In this document: piece after piece, positions 15,744 through 24,328 of the stretch | Numbering within the stretch: the first letter of the stretch is position 1 | Layout: each line of letters starts with the position of its first letter | From: Acidobacteriota bacterium | GTDB lineage: Bacteria; Acidobacteriota; Blastocatellia; RBC074 | Reading direction: 5' to 3' | DNA: 64,000 nt | Assembly (NCBI GenBank): GCA_018269055.1 | Contig: JAFDVI010000052.1 | Span: 20,738 to 84,737, forward strand | Translations under genes and position numbers: made by a program | The notes under the pieces: generated by a model | Database searches by the model: none | What the model saw: only the letters and a program-made list of their open reading frames with translations | What the model was told of the DNA's origin: nothing

Positions 15744-15759
15744 TGGCTGAACACTTGCA
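15744..15759 (+). promoter_or_regulatory. Candidate sigma-54 promoter for LysM hydrolase gene
   Basis: TGGCTGAACACTTGCA keeps GG-N10-GC and matches TGGCAC-N5-TTGCW at 9 of 11 positions. The predicted start near 15771 lies about 114 bases before the ATG at 15885. The leader also holds a near-direct repeat (ATTGGGCTCGAAGTTGGGCAAT). Confidence 0.5.
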
Positions 15760-15884
15760 CGCGGAATCAGTGTATTCATCCGACTTTAATGCTTTAGGTC
15801 AATGGGGCTAAACATTTCGCTATTGGGCTCGAAGTTGGGCAATAGGGGTTATGTATCACTCAATGATTTGGGAAGGGGGTATTT

Positions 15885-17180
15885 ATGTCTAACGAATTCG
15901 TCCGTCTGGCAAAAGACATTATTGGGAGGCTTGAGAGCGGCAATCAATATGGGAAGATTCAAGCTAAAGACACAGGCTTGCTCAGCTACGGTCGGTATCA
16001 AGTCACACTGTCTTCAGGTCATCTCCATAAGGTTTTGGAGTCTTATGTGAATCAGTCGAAAGGCGAGATTGCGTCCAAGCTACAAAAGTATTTGTCGTTG
16101 ACGCGCGCTAAAGATAAGCGCCTGGCGAGTAATGACTCTTTCAAGAAATTACTCGTACAGGCAGCCGGAGATCCGGATATGCAGCGTGCACAGGAAAACT
16201 GGTTCGATAACAATCCATGGAAAAATGCTAAAAAATCCGCCGATGTATTGGGCATCAAATCTCCAGCCGGCTATGCGCTGCTCGCGGATTCTGACGTTCA
16301 TGGTGGCTTGACTTACGATGTCGGAAACACAAAAAAGCGACTGGGTAAGATTGGTAATCTGGATGCTGGTGGAAGCCGAATTACTGAAAAAAAGTTGCTG
16401 TCAACGTATCTGGAGGAACGTAAGGGTCGCTTGCTACGAAATAGCGACAAAAACTCTGTCGCCGCCGCTGGAAAACTCGCAGAAGCCAAAGTATTAGAGG
16501 CACAAGCAGGATCTTTAAGCCCTCAGGTGTCACAAAAAATAAGTAGCCTGAAGGAGGAATCAAAACGGTTGAAGGTGAATAGCAGAATGCTTCATACCTC
16601 GGCCACTACGCGGCGCATGCCCATGTGGCAGCGGCTAATCAGCTTAGGCGATATAAACTTCCGGGGGGATAAAAATGGAAAGGTCGAGCTTTCTATCGGA
16701 AAGCAAACTTTCAAGGTCAAGGGGCTTTTGCCGGGCGCCGCGGTTGATTCACTGCCAGCGGCGTCAGGGCTGTCAAAGCCAAAAAGAACCACTTCGGAAT
16801 TCTCCAAGGGGAAAAAATCGGCGAAGCTGCCCGCAAAACCATTGAAACAGAAGGGTTCTCCTCAACCAGCGAAGAAAGCCGGGTCGGCGCCAAAACCGTC
16901 TCTCACGAACGTGGGGCGAAAGGCGTCAAATCTTCAAATCAAGATAGGAACTTTGGCGGTGAGGAAACAGGCTAAGCCTGTAATTTCGATCAAACCGCCC
17001 AAGAATCAAAGTAAGTCGTATTTAGTCAAACGCGGACAAACATTGTCTGGCATAGCGAAGAATTTCGGGTATAAAAACTCGAAGCAATTTCTGACGGATT
17101 TCAAAAAGCTCAATCCCGGTAGTAATCCGAACCGAATTATTGCAGGCAAGCGATATTCAATGCCATTTAAGCGATTCTGA
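15885..17180 (+). CDS. Chitosanase/lysozyme-like cell-wall hydrolase with C-terminal LysM
   Basis: A 431-residue protein. Residues 1 to about 170 form a GH46-like hydrolase domain: RLESGNQYGKIQ (E17 as likely general acid) followed by DTGLLSYGRYQ with a candidate second carboxylate, and a later SPAGYALLADSDVHGGL block. The middle is a long Lys/Ser/Pro-rich, low-complexity linker (about 290-375). The C-terminus is a LysM domain (about 380-429, YLVKRGQTLSGIAKNFG). No signal peptide is visible, so the protein is either non-classically exported, used from inside the cell, or needs another release route. GGGAAGGGGG precedes the ATG. Codon usage is more AT-rich than that of its neighbours. Confidence 0.75.
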   Translation: MSNEFVRLAKDIIGRLESGNQYGKIQAKDTGLLSYGRYQVTLSSGHLHKVLESYVNQSKGEIASKLQKYLSLTRAKDKRLASNDSFKKLLVQAAGDPDMQRAQENWFDNNPWKNAKKSADVLGIKSPAGYALLADSDVHGGLTYDVGNTKKRLGKIGNLDAGGSRITEKKLLSTYLEERKGRLLRNSDKNSVAAAGKLAEAKVLEAQAGSLSPQVSQKISSLKEESKRLKVNSRMLHTSATTRRMPMWQRLISLGDINFRGDKNGKVELSIGKQTFKVKGLLPGAAVDSLPAASGLSKPKRTTSEFSKGKKSAKLPAKPLKQKGSPQPAKKAGSAPKPSLTNVGRKASNLQIKIGTLAVRKQAKPVISIKPPKNQSKSYLVKRGQTLSGIAKNFGYKNSKQFLTDFKKLNPGSNPNRIIAGKRYSMPFKRF

Positions 17181-17361
17181 TGAGACCCAGCCGAATCGTT
17201 GATCGTTGCTCAAAATACGGTTGGAGAGGGTGGTTCTACGCTGATCTGTCCCAGCTAACAGGGTAGTAAAAGAACTTGCGAGTGGATTTACCGCTTTCAA
17301 CCGTTCATGAGGCAACGTGAGAATGGGCGGCTATCATTTGGCGTATCAGAGAGAAAGCCTT

Positions 17362-17826
17362 ATGAATAATTCTGATGACAATGCATTACGGTTGAAAGTA
17401 GACATTTGGAAACATACGGTTAGTGCACAACACCATTTTAACGAACTTGAACTGAAGGTGCGCAGCTTGGCCGTGACGCTATTAGCTGCCGAATTAGGAG
17501 CGGCAGGGCTCGCCAAAGGGGTCGTGATCAATATTGCGCCATACTGGATCTTAGCGGGGGCCTTAATGAGTTGGCTATCTTGTTATGTTATGGATAGATT
17601 CTGGTACCATCGCCTACTTTGCGGCGCAGTGGCGCATGGTGAGGCGATTGAAAAAGAGCTTCAAGACTTGATCAAATGCATAACACTGACTACAACGATA
17701 AGCAATGAAATCAGGCACGGAACTGTCCGTGCCAGGCGTTGGATGGATATATTTTACCTTGGCGTCGGCGCCGTTCTGCTGTTGTTAATTGTGATTTCGT
17801 TGATTGGGAAGGGAACATCAACTTGA
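17362..17826 (+). CDS. Small membrane protein of unknown function, 3 predicted helices
   Basis: A 154-residue protein. An N-terminal cytoplasmic helix (LKVDIWKHTVSAQHHFNELELKVRS) precedes membrane helices at about 35-53, 58-77 and 128-147. The topology recalls SLATT-type or other effector-associated membrane proteins, but I see no diagnostic motif. The ATG at 17362 is chosen because the core begins there, with AGAGA upstream; an in-frame ATG 15 codons earlier is weaker. It follows the wall hydrolase by 181 bases, with no recognisable sigma-54 site, and base composition is AT-rich like the hydrolase. Confidence 0.6.
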   Translation: MNNSDDNALRLKVDIWKHTVSAQHHFNELELKVRSLAVTLLAAELGAAGLAKGVVINIAPYWILAGALMSWLSCYVMDRFWYHRLLCGAVAHGEAIEKELQDLIKCITLTTTISNEIRHGTVRARRWMDIFYLGVGAVLLLLIVISLIGKGTST

Positions 17827-18050
17827 ACTTGTTTTTGGCCACAGTTGGGTTCAAAAAAACGGACATCCCGTGTGCAGACATCGCTGAGATCATCGTCAAT
17901 AGCCTGCTTACCAACCTTTACCATACCATTAAGTGGATCGAGGAAAATTCCCGAGGCGCATTCATAAGCCGTCAATAGTCTGTCCACAAAAAGTTACGCG
18001 GTGCGACTCACAGAGGAGTCTGTCTTGACTTGTGTGAAGCTGGGCAATGA

Positions 18051-19892
18051 TCAAACAACTTCTAGCGCCTGCGCTTTCCTGATTCGCGCCTTGTCGGAAG
18101 TCGAGCTGACGGTACCCGCCTTCTCGACCCAGCATTTCGCCGGGTCTGTGAAAAACATCTCTCGCCTACGCGTCTTGAATGCACCGGGCTTGAAGTAGCT
18201 GTCCGTCCACTGGCTCGTTTCGCACAGAAAAGGCCCCTGCGCATCGCCTCTTTCAGCCTCAATCTCATTCGCAATGTCGCGAAAGTAGAAATGGCGGAAA
18301 ATCCGGTCGAATTCAGTAAGGTAGATGTCCGCCACACGTCTGTCGCCGCGAATCAGCAGCATGTTTTCGTCGTTCTGCAAAAGCGAGTTTGAAGAAAAAT
18401 TTGCGGATCCGGTACAGATCAGCGGGTCATCTGAAAGGGGATCAATGAGCAGGAATTTGGTGTGGATGAAGAACACGAATCCTTCGTTCGCACTCCGATA
18501 GTGTTCTTCCTTGAGGAACCACTTGTCGAGGTTGAACTCTTTGATCCTCTTGCGGGCCGTTGGCTGGCCATCTTTGAAAGTGTACATTTCGCCAAGTACG
18601 GAGCCATACGAAATGATGCAATCGCGGTTTTTTGTCAATTCGGCCTTGAGCTCATCACCCGGCGGTTTCTCCATCAGGAGAAACCGCAAGTAATCGCAAT
18701 CTTCAGCGAGCTTCGGGATCAGTTGCTTAGCGACTCCGAACGCGGCAGTGAACATTACCGAACCTGTCGCATCCCCTATGCGGTTGCCATACCACTTTAG
18801 CAAATCGGATTTTGGTCGCGGCGAAAATACCCGCACTGTCGAATTAGCCGGGATCAGGGATGGCGGGTTAGGTGTGAGCCTTGTCGCGCCAGTGCGCGCC
18901 GTTTCGAGATCAGGGTCTCTCTTGAGTATTTCCCAGTAAGCAAGGAACATTCGTGCGGTCTCTTCATCGCCAATGAGGTGTCCGACATTTGTCTGTCCGA
19001 GAAAGCCCGACGGCGTAAAGTTAGTTGAGCCAGTCCACAACTTGATCGGTTCGGTTCCGTCCTTGAGCTGAACGATAAATTTGTTGTGTGGAATTTTCGT
19101 CTTGCTGCGCGGGAACAACACCTGTCTGCGGCCGATCTTCTTGGGCAAGCCAGCAGCCTTGATCGCTTTCTCGTTCGCGCCTTTCTCCTTGCCACTGGCC
19201 TTGACCGTATCGTGATAGACAATGCGCACATCTACGCCGCGATCAAGTGCATTTTTGAGAGCGTCCAGAATGGGTTTGTATGTGAACTCGTAGGCCGCCA
19301 CCCGCAACCCGTAACCTGCTGGTGTGTCATTGATGAACCGCAAGCAGGCTTCGAGCAAGCCACGCGAGAGCCAGGCTGTTTCTTCGCTCTCGGGATTGTC
19401 TGGCTCCGACGGTTCCCTGTTCCCAAATTGCCGGGCGAACGCTTGGCTCGCAATCGCGCCTCGGTTGAACCAGACGCCGTGCCCTTGATCGAATTCCTTC
19501 TCAGTATGAACTTGAAGTGCGATGCCCGGACGCGGCTGTAACTTACCCGGTGCGCCATACATTGGCACGATGGTGAACTTGTAGCGCGTATCCGGCTCAG
19601 CCGTGTAGTCACCCCATAGAAAGCTCTGGATCGGATGTTCCCAGGTGCTGAAGCGCTTCGGTTTCCCTTTCGGGTCCAGCTCATTCTGTGGGTCGGGGAC
19701 GACCGACTTGAAAACTTTCAATGATCGTAGCCACTTCGGGCTTGCGTCATTCTCGCCAATGACCTCGCGTCTGATGGCGAATCCCATTAGTCCGTGTCGG
19801 CACGTCTCGGAACAATCCATCGCGATCAGTACGGTATGGGTCCCGGCAATCGCCTTAACTCGAAATTCTCCCTTGATTTTTGTTATGCGCAT
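18051..19892 (-). CDS. Phospholipase D-like protein with two HKD motifs
   Basis: A 613-residue protein. The N-terminal 200 residues have no recognised domain. Two PLD-type catalytic blocks follow: HNKF with H269/K271 and a downstream GSTNFTPSG, and HTKF with H477/K479 and a downstream GSANFSS. Both keep the H-x-K and the GSxNF context, so a two-site phosphodiesterase active centre can form. The substrate (phospholipid, nucleic acid or other) is unknown; there is no signal peptide. The ATG at 19892 is preferred, with AGGAGG five bases upstream; a longer frame reaches 20063 but overlaps the upstream USP gene. It is the last gene of groEL-USP-USP-PLD (32-base gap). Confidence 0.85.
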   Translation of the reverse strand: MRITKIKGEFRVKAIAGTHTVLIAMDCSETCRHGLMGFAIRREVIGENDASPKWLRSLKVFKSVVPDPQNELDPKGKPKRFSTWEHPIQSFLWGDYTAEPDTRYKFTIVPMYGAPGKLQPRPGIALQVHTEKEFDQGHGVWFNRGAIASQAFARQFGNREPSEPDNPESEETAWLSRGLLEACLRFINDTPAGYGLRVAAYEFTYKPILDALKNALDRGVDVRIVYHDTVKASGKEKGANEKAIKAAGLPKKIGRRQVLFPRSKTKIPHNKFIVQLKDGTEPIKLWTGSTNFTPSGFLGQTNVGHLIGDEETARMFLAYWEILKRDPDLETARTGATRLTPNPPSLIPANSTVRVFSPRPKSDLLKWYGNRIGDATGSVMFTAAFGVAKQLIPKLAEDCDYLRFLLMEKPPGDELKAELTKNRDCIISYGSVLGEMYTFKDGQPTARKRIKEFNLDKWFLKEEHYRSANEGFVFFIHTKFLLIDPLSDDPLICTGSANFSSNSLLQNDENMLLIRGDRRVADIYLTEFDRIFRHFYFRDIANEIEAERGDAQGPFLCETSQWTDSYFKPGAFKTRRREMFFTDPAKCWVEKAGTVSSTSDKARIRKAQALEVV

Positions 19893-19924
19893 GTTGGCCT
19901 CCTGTATTGAGCCGAGAAAGATAT

Positions 19925-20815
19925 TCAAGGCATTTTTTGCGTATGTATCACTTCCACGGAGCAGCGCGCTCGTGCGGCCACGGCGGACGAGACACTGCCC
20001 AATCGCAGCCTTTGAAATCTGCCCAGTCCCCGCGCGCCGACAAAAAGACAATCCGCTTTCCAATTCTCTGCTTCGCTGAGCAGCAACCGTTTTGGCTCTT
20101 CGGCTTTGATTACAGCCGTCGCTCGCAACCCGGCGATGTTGAGGTCACGAACCATCGCGTCAACCTTCGTTTTCGCTCTCAGGTCTTCCTCGGCAATCCA
20201 GTCGGCGATCTTGCCGACCGCTGGACGAAGGGTGAATTCCGCGCTTGGCCAGGCGGCGTAAACCACACGTACCTCACATCCTTCAGGCCAATGGCGCGCA
20301 GTAACGACGCGCACGACCTCTTTTGCACTGGGCGATCCGTCGAAGCCGATGACCAATCGGACGGGGCGGTCTGATTCTTCCATCGGCTCGCGCGCCACGC
20401 GGACTGAACAGTTTGCTTCGTGCAACACCTTTTGCGACACGCTGCCAAAGAAAAGCCTCCCTACCGCAGAGCGTCCATGGGCGCCGACAACAATCAGGTC
20501 GGGATTCCATTCGTCGGCTTTTTCCAAAATTATTGACGCCGGCGATCCAATGCCGACCTCAGCTTTGGCCTCCCATCCGGGCTGCGATTGATGTATGCGC
20601 TGGGCGGCTTGCATCGCCAACGTCATATATTCCTGGTCACGGTCAATATGTTCGACAATCTCCAACCCCGAAGGAGGCGGCAACCAATTTTCGATGACTG
20701 ACAAGACTTTGAACTCCACTTCGTTCGGGAGGCCTGCTCGGCGCAGCCCGTCGAGAGCAGCGTCCGCACAGGCGGAGCCGTCGTAGGCAATCAGGATTTT
20801 CATTCGACCTGCCAT
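19925..20815 (-). CDS. Tandem universal stress protein (two UspA domains)
   Basis: A 296-residue protein with two UspA domains (about 4-142 and 151-293). The first carries MKILIAYDGSACA and the ATP-binding loop VVGAHGRSAVGRLFFGSVS, a good G-2x-G-9x-G-S match. The second has LVIGFDGSPSAKE and FVGARGLGRFQRLRLGSVS. Nucleotide binding is therefore likely in both. GGAGG precedes the ATG at 20815. The role is probably stress-survival signalling; partners are unknown. It lies between another tandem USP and the PLD-like gene. Confidence 0.9.
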   Translation of the reverse strand: MAGRMKILIAYDGSACADAALDGLRRAGLPNEVEFKVLSVIENWLPPPSGLEIVEHIDRDQEYMTLAMQAAQRIHQSQPGWEAKAEVGIGSPASIILEKADEWNPDLIVVGAHGRSAVGRLFFGSVSQKVLHEANCSVRVAREPMEESDRPVRLVIGFDGSPSAKEVVRVVTARHWPEGCEVRVVYAAWPSAEFTLRPAVGKIADWIAEEDLRAKTKVDAMVRDLNIAGLRATAVIKAEEPKRLLLSEAENWKADCLFVGARGLGRFQRLRLGSVSSAVAARARCSVEVIHTQKMP

Positions 20816-20859
20816 AATGCCTCCTGACGAGCACTTTGCCCGTCAAATGATTCCCAAAC

Positions 20860-21789
20860 TCACTCGGTGAACTTCACCACCAGCGTTGAACAGGGCGCGG
20901 CATAAGCGACTTTCGTGGACACGCCACCCAACATTTTGTGTTTCAGATCAGCTTCGCCGGTTGCGCCAATGACGATCAGATCGTATTCGCCACGTTCGGC
21001 TTCGCTCAGAATTTCCAGCGCCGGGTCGCCTTCAGCGATTACAACGCCGGCCGAAAGGCCATGCCCTTCAAGTTGCCGCCGGGCGCTGGCAATGACCGAA
21101 TTCCCTTCGTGTTGCAGTTCATCGTCCAGACCTTCATCGGCAGGAGAGCCGCTCTCATCAGTCACACGCACTTGGTAATCGAACCATTCGCTATCCAGCC
21201 CCAGATGCACCCACGGCGTTTCGACCACATGCATCAAGATGATCTCCGCTTCGCTCAGACGGAAAGACGCAGCAAGAAACTCCAACGCCTCTTCGGCAGC
21301 GAGCGAACCGTCCACTGCCGCCAGAATTCGCCATTGCCGGTTTTCCTCGCCGAGTTCACGCCCGATCAGCACCGCGCCCGACGCTGCAGCGACGACGCGA
21401 CTGGCCACTGCCCCCAACCCCGGTTTACTACGTGTGTATTGATCGTGCGCGCCAACAACGACGAGATCATATTCGTCGGCCAGTTGCGTGATCACACGTG
21501 CCGGTGAACCGACTCCGACGCGCGTGTTTGCTTCGATTCCACGCTGAGCCAGCATCACCTGGGCGCGGGTCAAATGTCCCTGCGCTTCGAGTTGGATCTT
21601 TCGGCGATACGCTTCGACCATCCGCGCCGCCACTTGAGGCGTTTTTGGTGTCTTGCTTTTGAGAAAAGAGTATTCCGGCGCTACGCAAACCAGGTCGAAT
21701 TCCGCATCATCTTGGCGTAGAAGGGTTGCAGCGGTGCGCAATGCCGTCGTCGCTTGTGATGAACCATCAGTTGCCAATAACACTTTCAT
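20860..21789 (-). CDS. Tandem universal stress protein (two UspA domains)
   Basis: A 309-residue protein with two UspA domains. The first (about 1-145) has MKVLLATDGSSQA but a degenerate loop (VVGAHDQYTRSKPGLGAVAS). The second (about 155-307) has a normal VIGATGEADLKHKMLGGVST. ATP binding may be confined to the second domain. A 21-base gap to groEL upstream and a 44-base gap to the next USP downstream place it in one operon. GGGAGG precedes the start. Confidence 0.9.
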   Translation of the reverse strand: MKVLLATDGSSQATTALRTAATLLRQDDAEFDLVCVAPEYSFLKSKTPKTPQVAARMVEAYRRKIQLEAQGHLTRAQVMLAQRGIEANTRVGVGSPARVITQLADEYDLVVVGAHDQYTRSKPGLGAVASRVVAAASGAVLIGRELGEENRQWRILAAVDGSLAAEEALEFLAASFRLSEAEIILMHVVETPWVHLGLDSEWFDYQVRVTDESGSPADEGLDDELQHEGNSVIASARRQLEGHGLSAGVVIAEGDPALEILSEAERGEYDLIVIGATGEADLKHKMLGGVSTKVAYAAPCSTLVVKFTE

Positions 21790-21810
21790 TGGTTTTCCTC
21801 CCTTCCTATC

Positions 21811-23436
21811 TCACTCCAAACCGCCATCAAGCCCTGGCGCTGTTTTCGCCTTCGGCTCCGGCAATTCTGTCAGAGTCGCTTCGGTCAGCAGCAGCACGCT
21901 GGCGACGGAAACAGCGTTTTCCAGTGCGGTGCGTACAACCTTGGTTGGGTCAATGATGCCGGCTTCCATCAAATCCACGTATTCTCCGCGCGCCGCATCG
22001 AAACCGTGATTGCCTGTGCCTTTGCGCATTTCGTTGACGACCACGCCGCCGTCGCAGGCGGAATTTTCGGCGATCTGACGCGTCGGGGATTCCAGCGCGC
22101 GTTTGAGCATCAACAACCCCGTTCGTTCGTCGCCTTCGCACCGCTCGGCTTCGCGTTCAACGGCGTCAATCGCCCGCAACAATGCCAGCCCGCCGCCCGG
22201 CACGATGCCTTCGGCCATTGCCGCCTTGGTCGCGCTAATCGCATCGTCAAAGGCATCTTTGCGATTCTTCAACTCAGCTTCAGACGGCGCCCCGACGCGA
22301 ATGACAGCAACGCCGCCCGCGAGTTTCGCCAGCCGCTCTTGCAACTTCTCCTTGTCATAATCGGAGGTCGCTTGTTCGATCTGCTTGCGAATCTCGATGC
22401 AGCGGCCCTCCACAGACTGTTTCGCCCCCGCGCCGCCGATGATTGTCGTGTTTTCGCGATCAATGACGATTCGTTTGGCGCGGCCAAGATCGGCAAGCGA
22501 AACCTTATCGAGCTTCATTCCCAATTCTTCGGAAATCACTTGCCCGCCTGTCAAAGTCGCGATGTCCTGCAACATCGCCTTGCGACGGTCGCCGAAGCCC
22601 GGCGCTTTGACAGCGGCGCAAGCCAACACTCCGCGAATTTTGTTGACGACCAGCGTCGCCAGCGCCTCGCCTTCGACTTCCTCGGCGATAATCAGCAGCG
22701 ACTGCCCCGCCTTGGCAATTGCTTCAAGCAAGGGAAGCAAGTCGTCCATCCGCGTAATCTTCTTTTCAAAGATCAGAATCAGCGGCTCCTCCAAGGCTGC
22801 TTCCATCTTTTCGGCGTTGGTGATGAAGTAAGGCGAAATGTAGCCGCGGTCGAACTGCATTCCTTCGACGACTTCCAGCGCGGTTTCGGTGGTTTTAGAC
22901 TCTTCAACTGAAACCACTCCTTCCGCGCCAACCCGCTCCATTGCATCAGCGACGAGTTCACCGATACCCGCGTCGTTATGCGCGGAAATTGTCGCGACCT
23001 GAGCCTTTTCGCGACGGCTTTGCACCGGGCGCGAAATCGCGCGAATAGCATCAACCGCGACGCCTAATCCGCGATCAAGACCGCGTTTCAAGTCAACTCC
23101 GCTTGCGCCTGCCGCCACGTTGCGCAAGCCTTCGGCAAAAATCGCGTGGGCCAAAACCGTCGCGGTGCTGGTGCCATCGCCGACCGTTTCGCCTGTACGT
23201 TCAGCGGCCTGGCGAATCATCTGCGCGCCGAGGTTTTCTTCCGGGTCGGCCAAACTGACCTCTTTGGCGATGGTCACGCCATCGTTGCAAACAAGCGGTT
23301 TGCCCCATTTCTTTTCAATCAAAACACTCTTGGACTTTGGGCCAAGCGTGACGCGAACGGCATCCGCCAGCGCGGATGCGCCATGAAGAATCTTCTCGCG
23401 TGCTTCGGCGCGAAATAGCAATTGTTTGTGAGCCAT
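21811..23436 (-). CDS. groEL: GroEL-type chaperonin, accessory paralogue
   Basis: A 60-kDa chaperonin subunit of 541 residues. Conserved blocks include TLGPKSKSVLIEKKWG, CNDGVTIAKE, GDGTSTATVLA, the apical KAPGFGDRRKAML, and AAMAEGIVPGGG. These retain the ATP-site aspartates. It differs from housekeeping GroEL: the flexible GGM-repeat tail is absent (ends ...PGLDGGLE) and no groES lies next to it. The ATG at 23436 is preferred, with AAGGAG nine bases upstream; the annotated frame could begin three codons earlier. It is the first gene of groEL-USP-USP-PLD behind a sigma-54 site. Confidence 0.95.
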   Translation of the reverse strand: MAHKQLLFRAEAREKILHGASALADAVRVTLGPKSKSVLIEKKWGKPLVCNDGVTIAKEVSLADPEENLGAQMIRQAAERTGETVGDGTSTATVLAHAIFAEGLRNVAAGASGVDLKRGLDRGLGVAVDAIRAISRPVQSRREKAQVATISAHNDAGIGELVADAMERVGAEGVVSVEESKTTETALEVVEGMQFDRGYISPYFITNAEKMEAALEEPLILIFEKKITRMDDLLPLLEAIAKAGQSLLIIAEEVEGEALATLVVNKIRGVLACAAVKAPGFGDRRKAMLQDIATLTGGQVISEELGMKLDKVSLADLGRAKRIVIDRENTTIIGGAGAKQSVEGRCIEIRKQIEQATSDYDKEKLQERLAKLAGGVAVIRVGAPSEAELKNRKDAFDDAISATKAAMAEGIVPGGGLALLRAIDAVEREAERCEGDERTGLLMLKRALESPTRQIAENSACDGGVVVNEMRKGTGNHGFDAARGEYVDLMEAGIIDPTKVVRTALENAVSVASVLLLTEATLTELPEPKAKTAPGLDGGLE

Positions 23437-23519
23437 AACAGACAACTCCTTAAATGAACCTATCGTACCGACATGTGCTTTGCCGATGATTTTTAATAAC
23501 CAGTCTTACCGTCGCTTTC

Positions 23520-23535
23520 CGCAACTCTCAGGCCA
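23520..23535 (-). promoter_or_regulatory. Candidate sigma-54 promoter for groEL-USP-USP-PLD operon
   Basis: The minus strand reads TGGCCTGAGAGTTGCG, with exact GG-N10-GC spacing and 8 of 11 positions of TGGCAC-N5-TTGCW. It is the weakest of the set. The predicted start near 23508 gives a leader of about 72 bases. I see no CIRCE-type inverted repeat that would point to HrcA control. Confidence 0.5.
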
Positions 23536-23923
23536 AGCTGTTTTCCCCTGTAAATGCTGTCTTGACAGTGTCACCAGGCACAGGAAGGTCAGGCATCGGG
23601 TGATTTCACACACCGAGTAGCCAAAAAATGAGAAAGATTACGCGCTGCCGAGTCAATGCGCTCTGGTATCTCTGAAAGTCGGTGTTCAGGTGAATGTACG
23701 GCGGATTTTCCAATCTGCCGAGATTCCCGCAAATTCGCAACGAAACCAGAGCAAGCAAGAATGGTACAAAGGGTAGGAAGGATCGCAGACCAACATAGAT
23801 CAGCACGGATAAACACAGGTCGGATTTAAGGCTTACTCTGTGCCTATTTATGTGAATGGGTTGGATTTGTTTGTAAGGGGGGACGCGTTTTATGACGTTC
23901 AGGGCGATTCGCAGTTCGGAATC
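23536..23923. other. Intergenic region with repeat-like remnants
   Basis: No convincing gene. It contains GGGTGATTTCACACACC (23598-23614), similar to the putative activator element near other sigma-54 promoters, and a stretch around 23785-23850 (GATCAGCACGGATAAACACAG) that looks like a degraded copy of the short CCGTGTTTATCTGTG-type intergenic repeat common in several environmental phyla. Two short frames at 23589-23816 lack coding character. Confidence 0.4.
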
Positions 23924-24328
23924 TCAAGATAAAGAGAGATTCGTTGCCGCTTGTTGCCCGGGTTGCGACAAAGCAAACCTGATTGCCTCGCATAGCTCCG
24001 TCACTTCAGTCGGTTTGCCAATCGCGTGATTCGCCCCCGCCTCAAACGCCTGTTCGTGGAAATGCTCGCTAAACGCCGTCATTGCAAGAATCGGAAGGTC
24101 GGCAAATTCACTTTGCGCCCTGAGAGCTTTGATCAGATGCAGCCCGCCAAACACAGGCATCGCGATGTCCGTAATCAGAATGTCAGGACGATTTGCCTCA
24201 ATTTCCGCCATCGCCTCCAACCCATTTCGGGCAGCCTTCACCTTGCAGCCTTCCCTGGCCAGCAGGAAACAATACAAACCACGCATGTTGCCGTCATCTT
24301 CGACAAGTAAAACTTTTAACCCTTGCAT
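23924..24328 (-). CDS. Single-domain response regulator (CheY-like)
   Basis: A 134-residue receiver domain: VLLVEDDGNMRG (acidic pocket), ILITDIAMPVFGG (phospho-acceptor Asp), a threonine in LAMTAFS, and the lysine in AIGKPTE. No output domain. No histidine kinase is adjacent, and the nearest upstream sequence lacks a good Shine-Dalgarno, so the start is less certain. It lies downstream of the stress island but has no sigma-54 site of its own. Confidence 0.88.
   Translation of the reverse strand: MQGLKVLLVEDDGNMRGLYCFLLAREGCKVKAARNGLEAMAEIEANRPDILITDIAMPVFGGLHLIKALRAQSEFADLPILAMTAFSEHFHEQAFEAGANHAIGKPTEVTELCEAIRFALSQPGQQAATNLSLS

Noticed and set aside
17739..17978. Frame overlapping and following the membrane protein gene at 17362
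   Set aside because: The last 50 residues (from about 17823) look plausible as a small coupled protein, but there is no clear start or Shine-Dalgarno and no homology, so it is not called.
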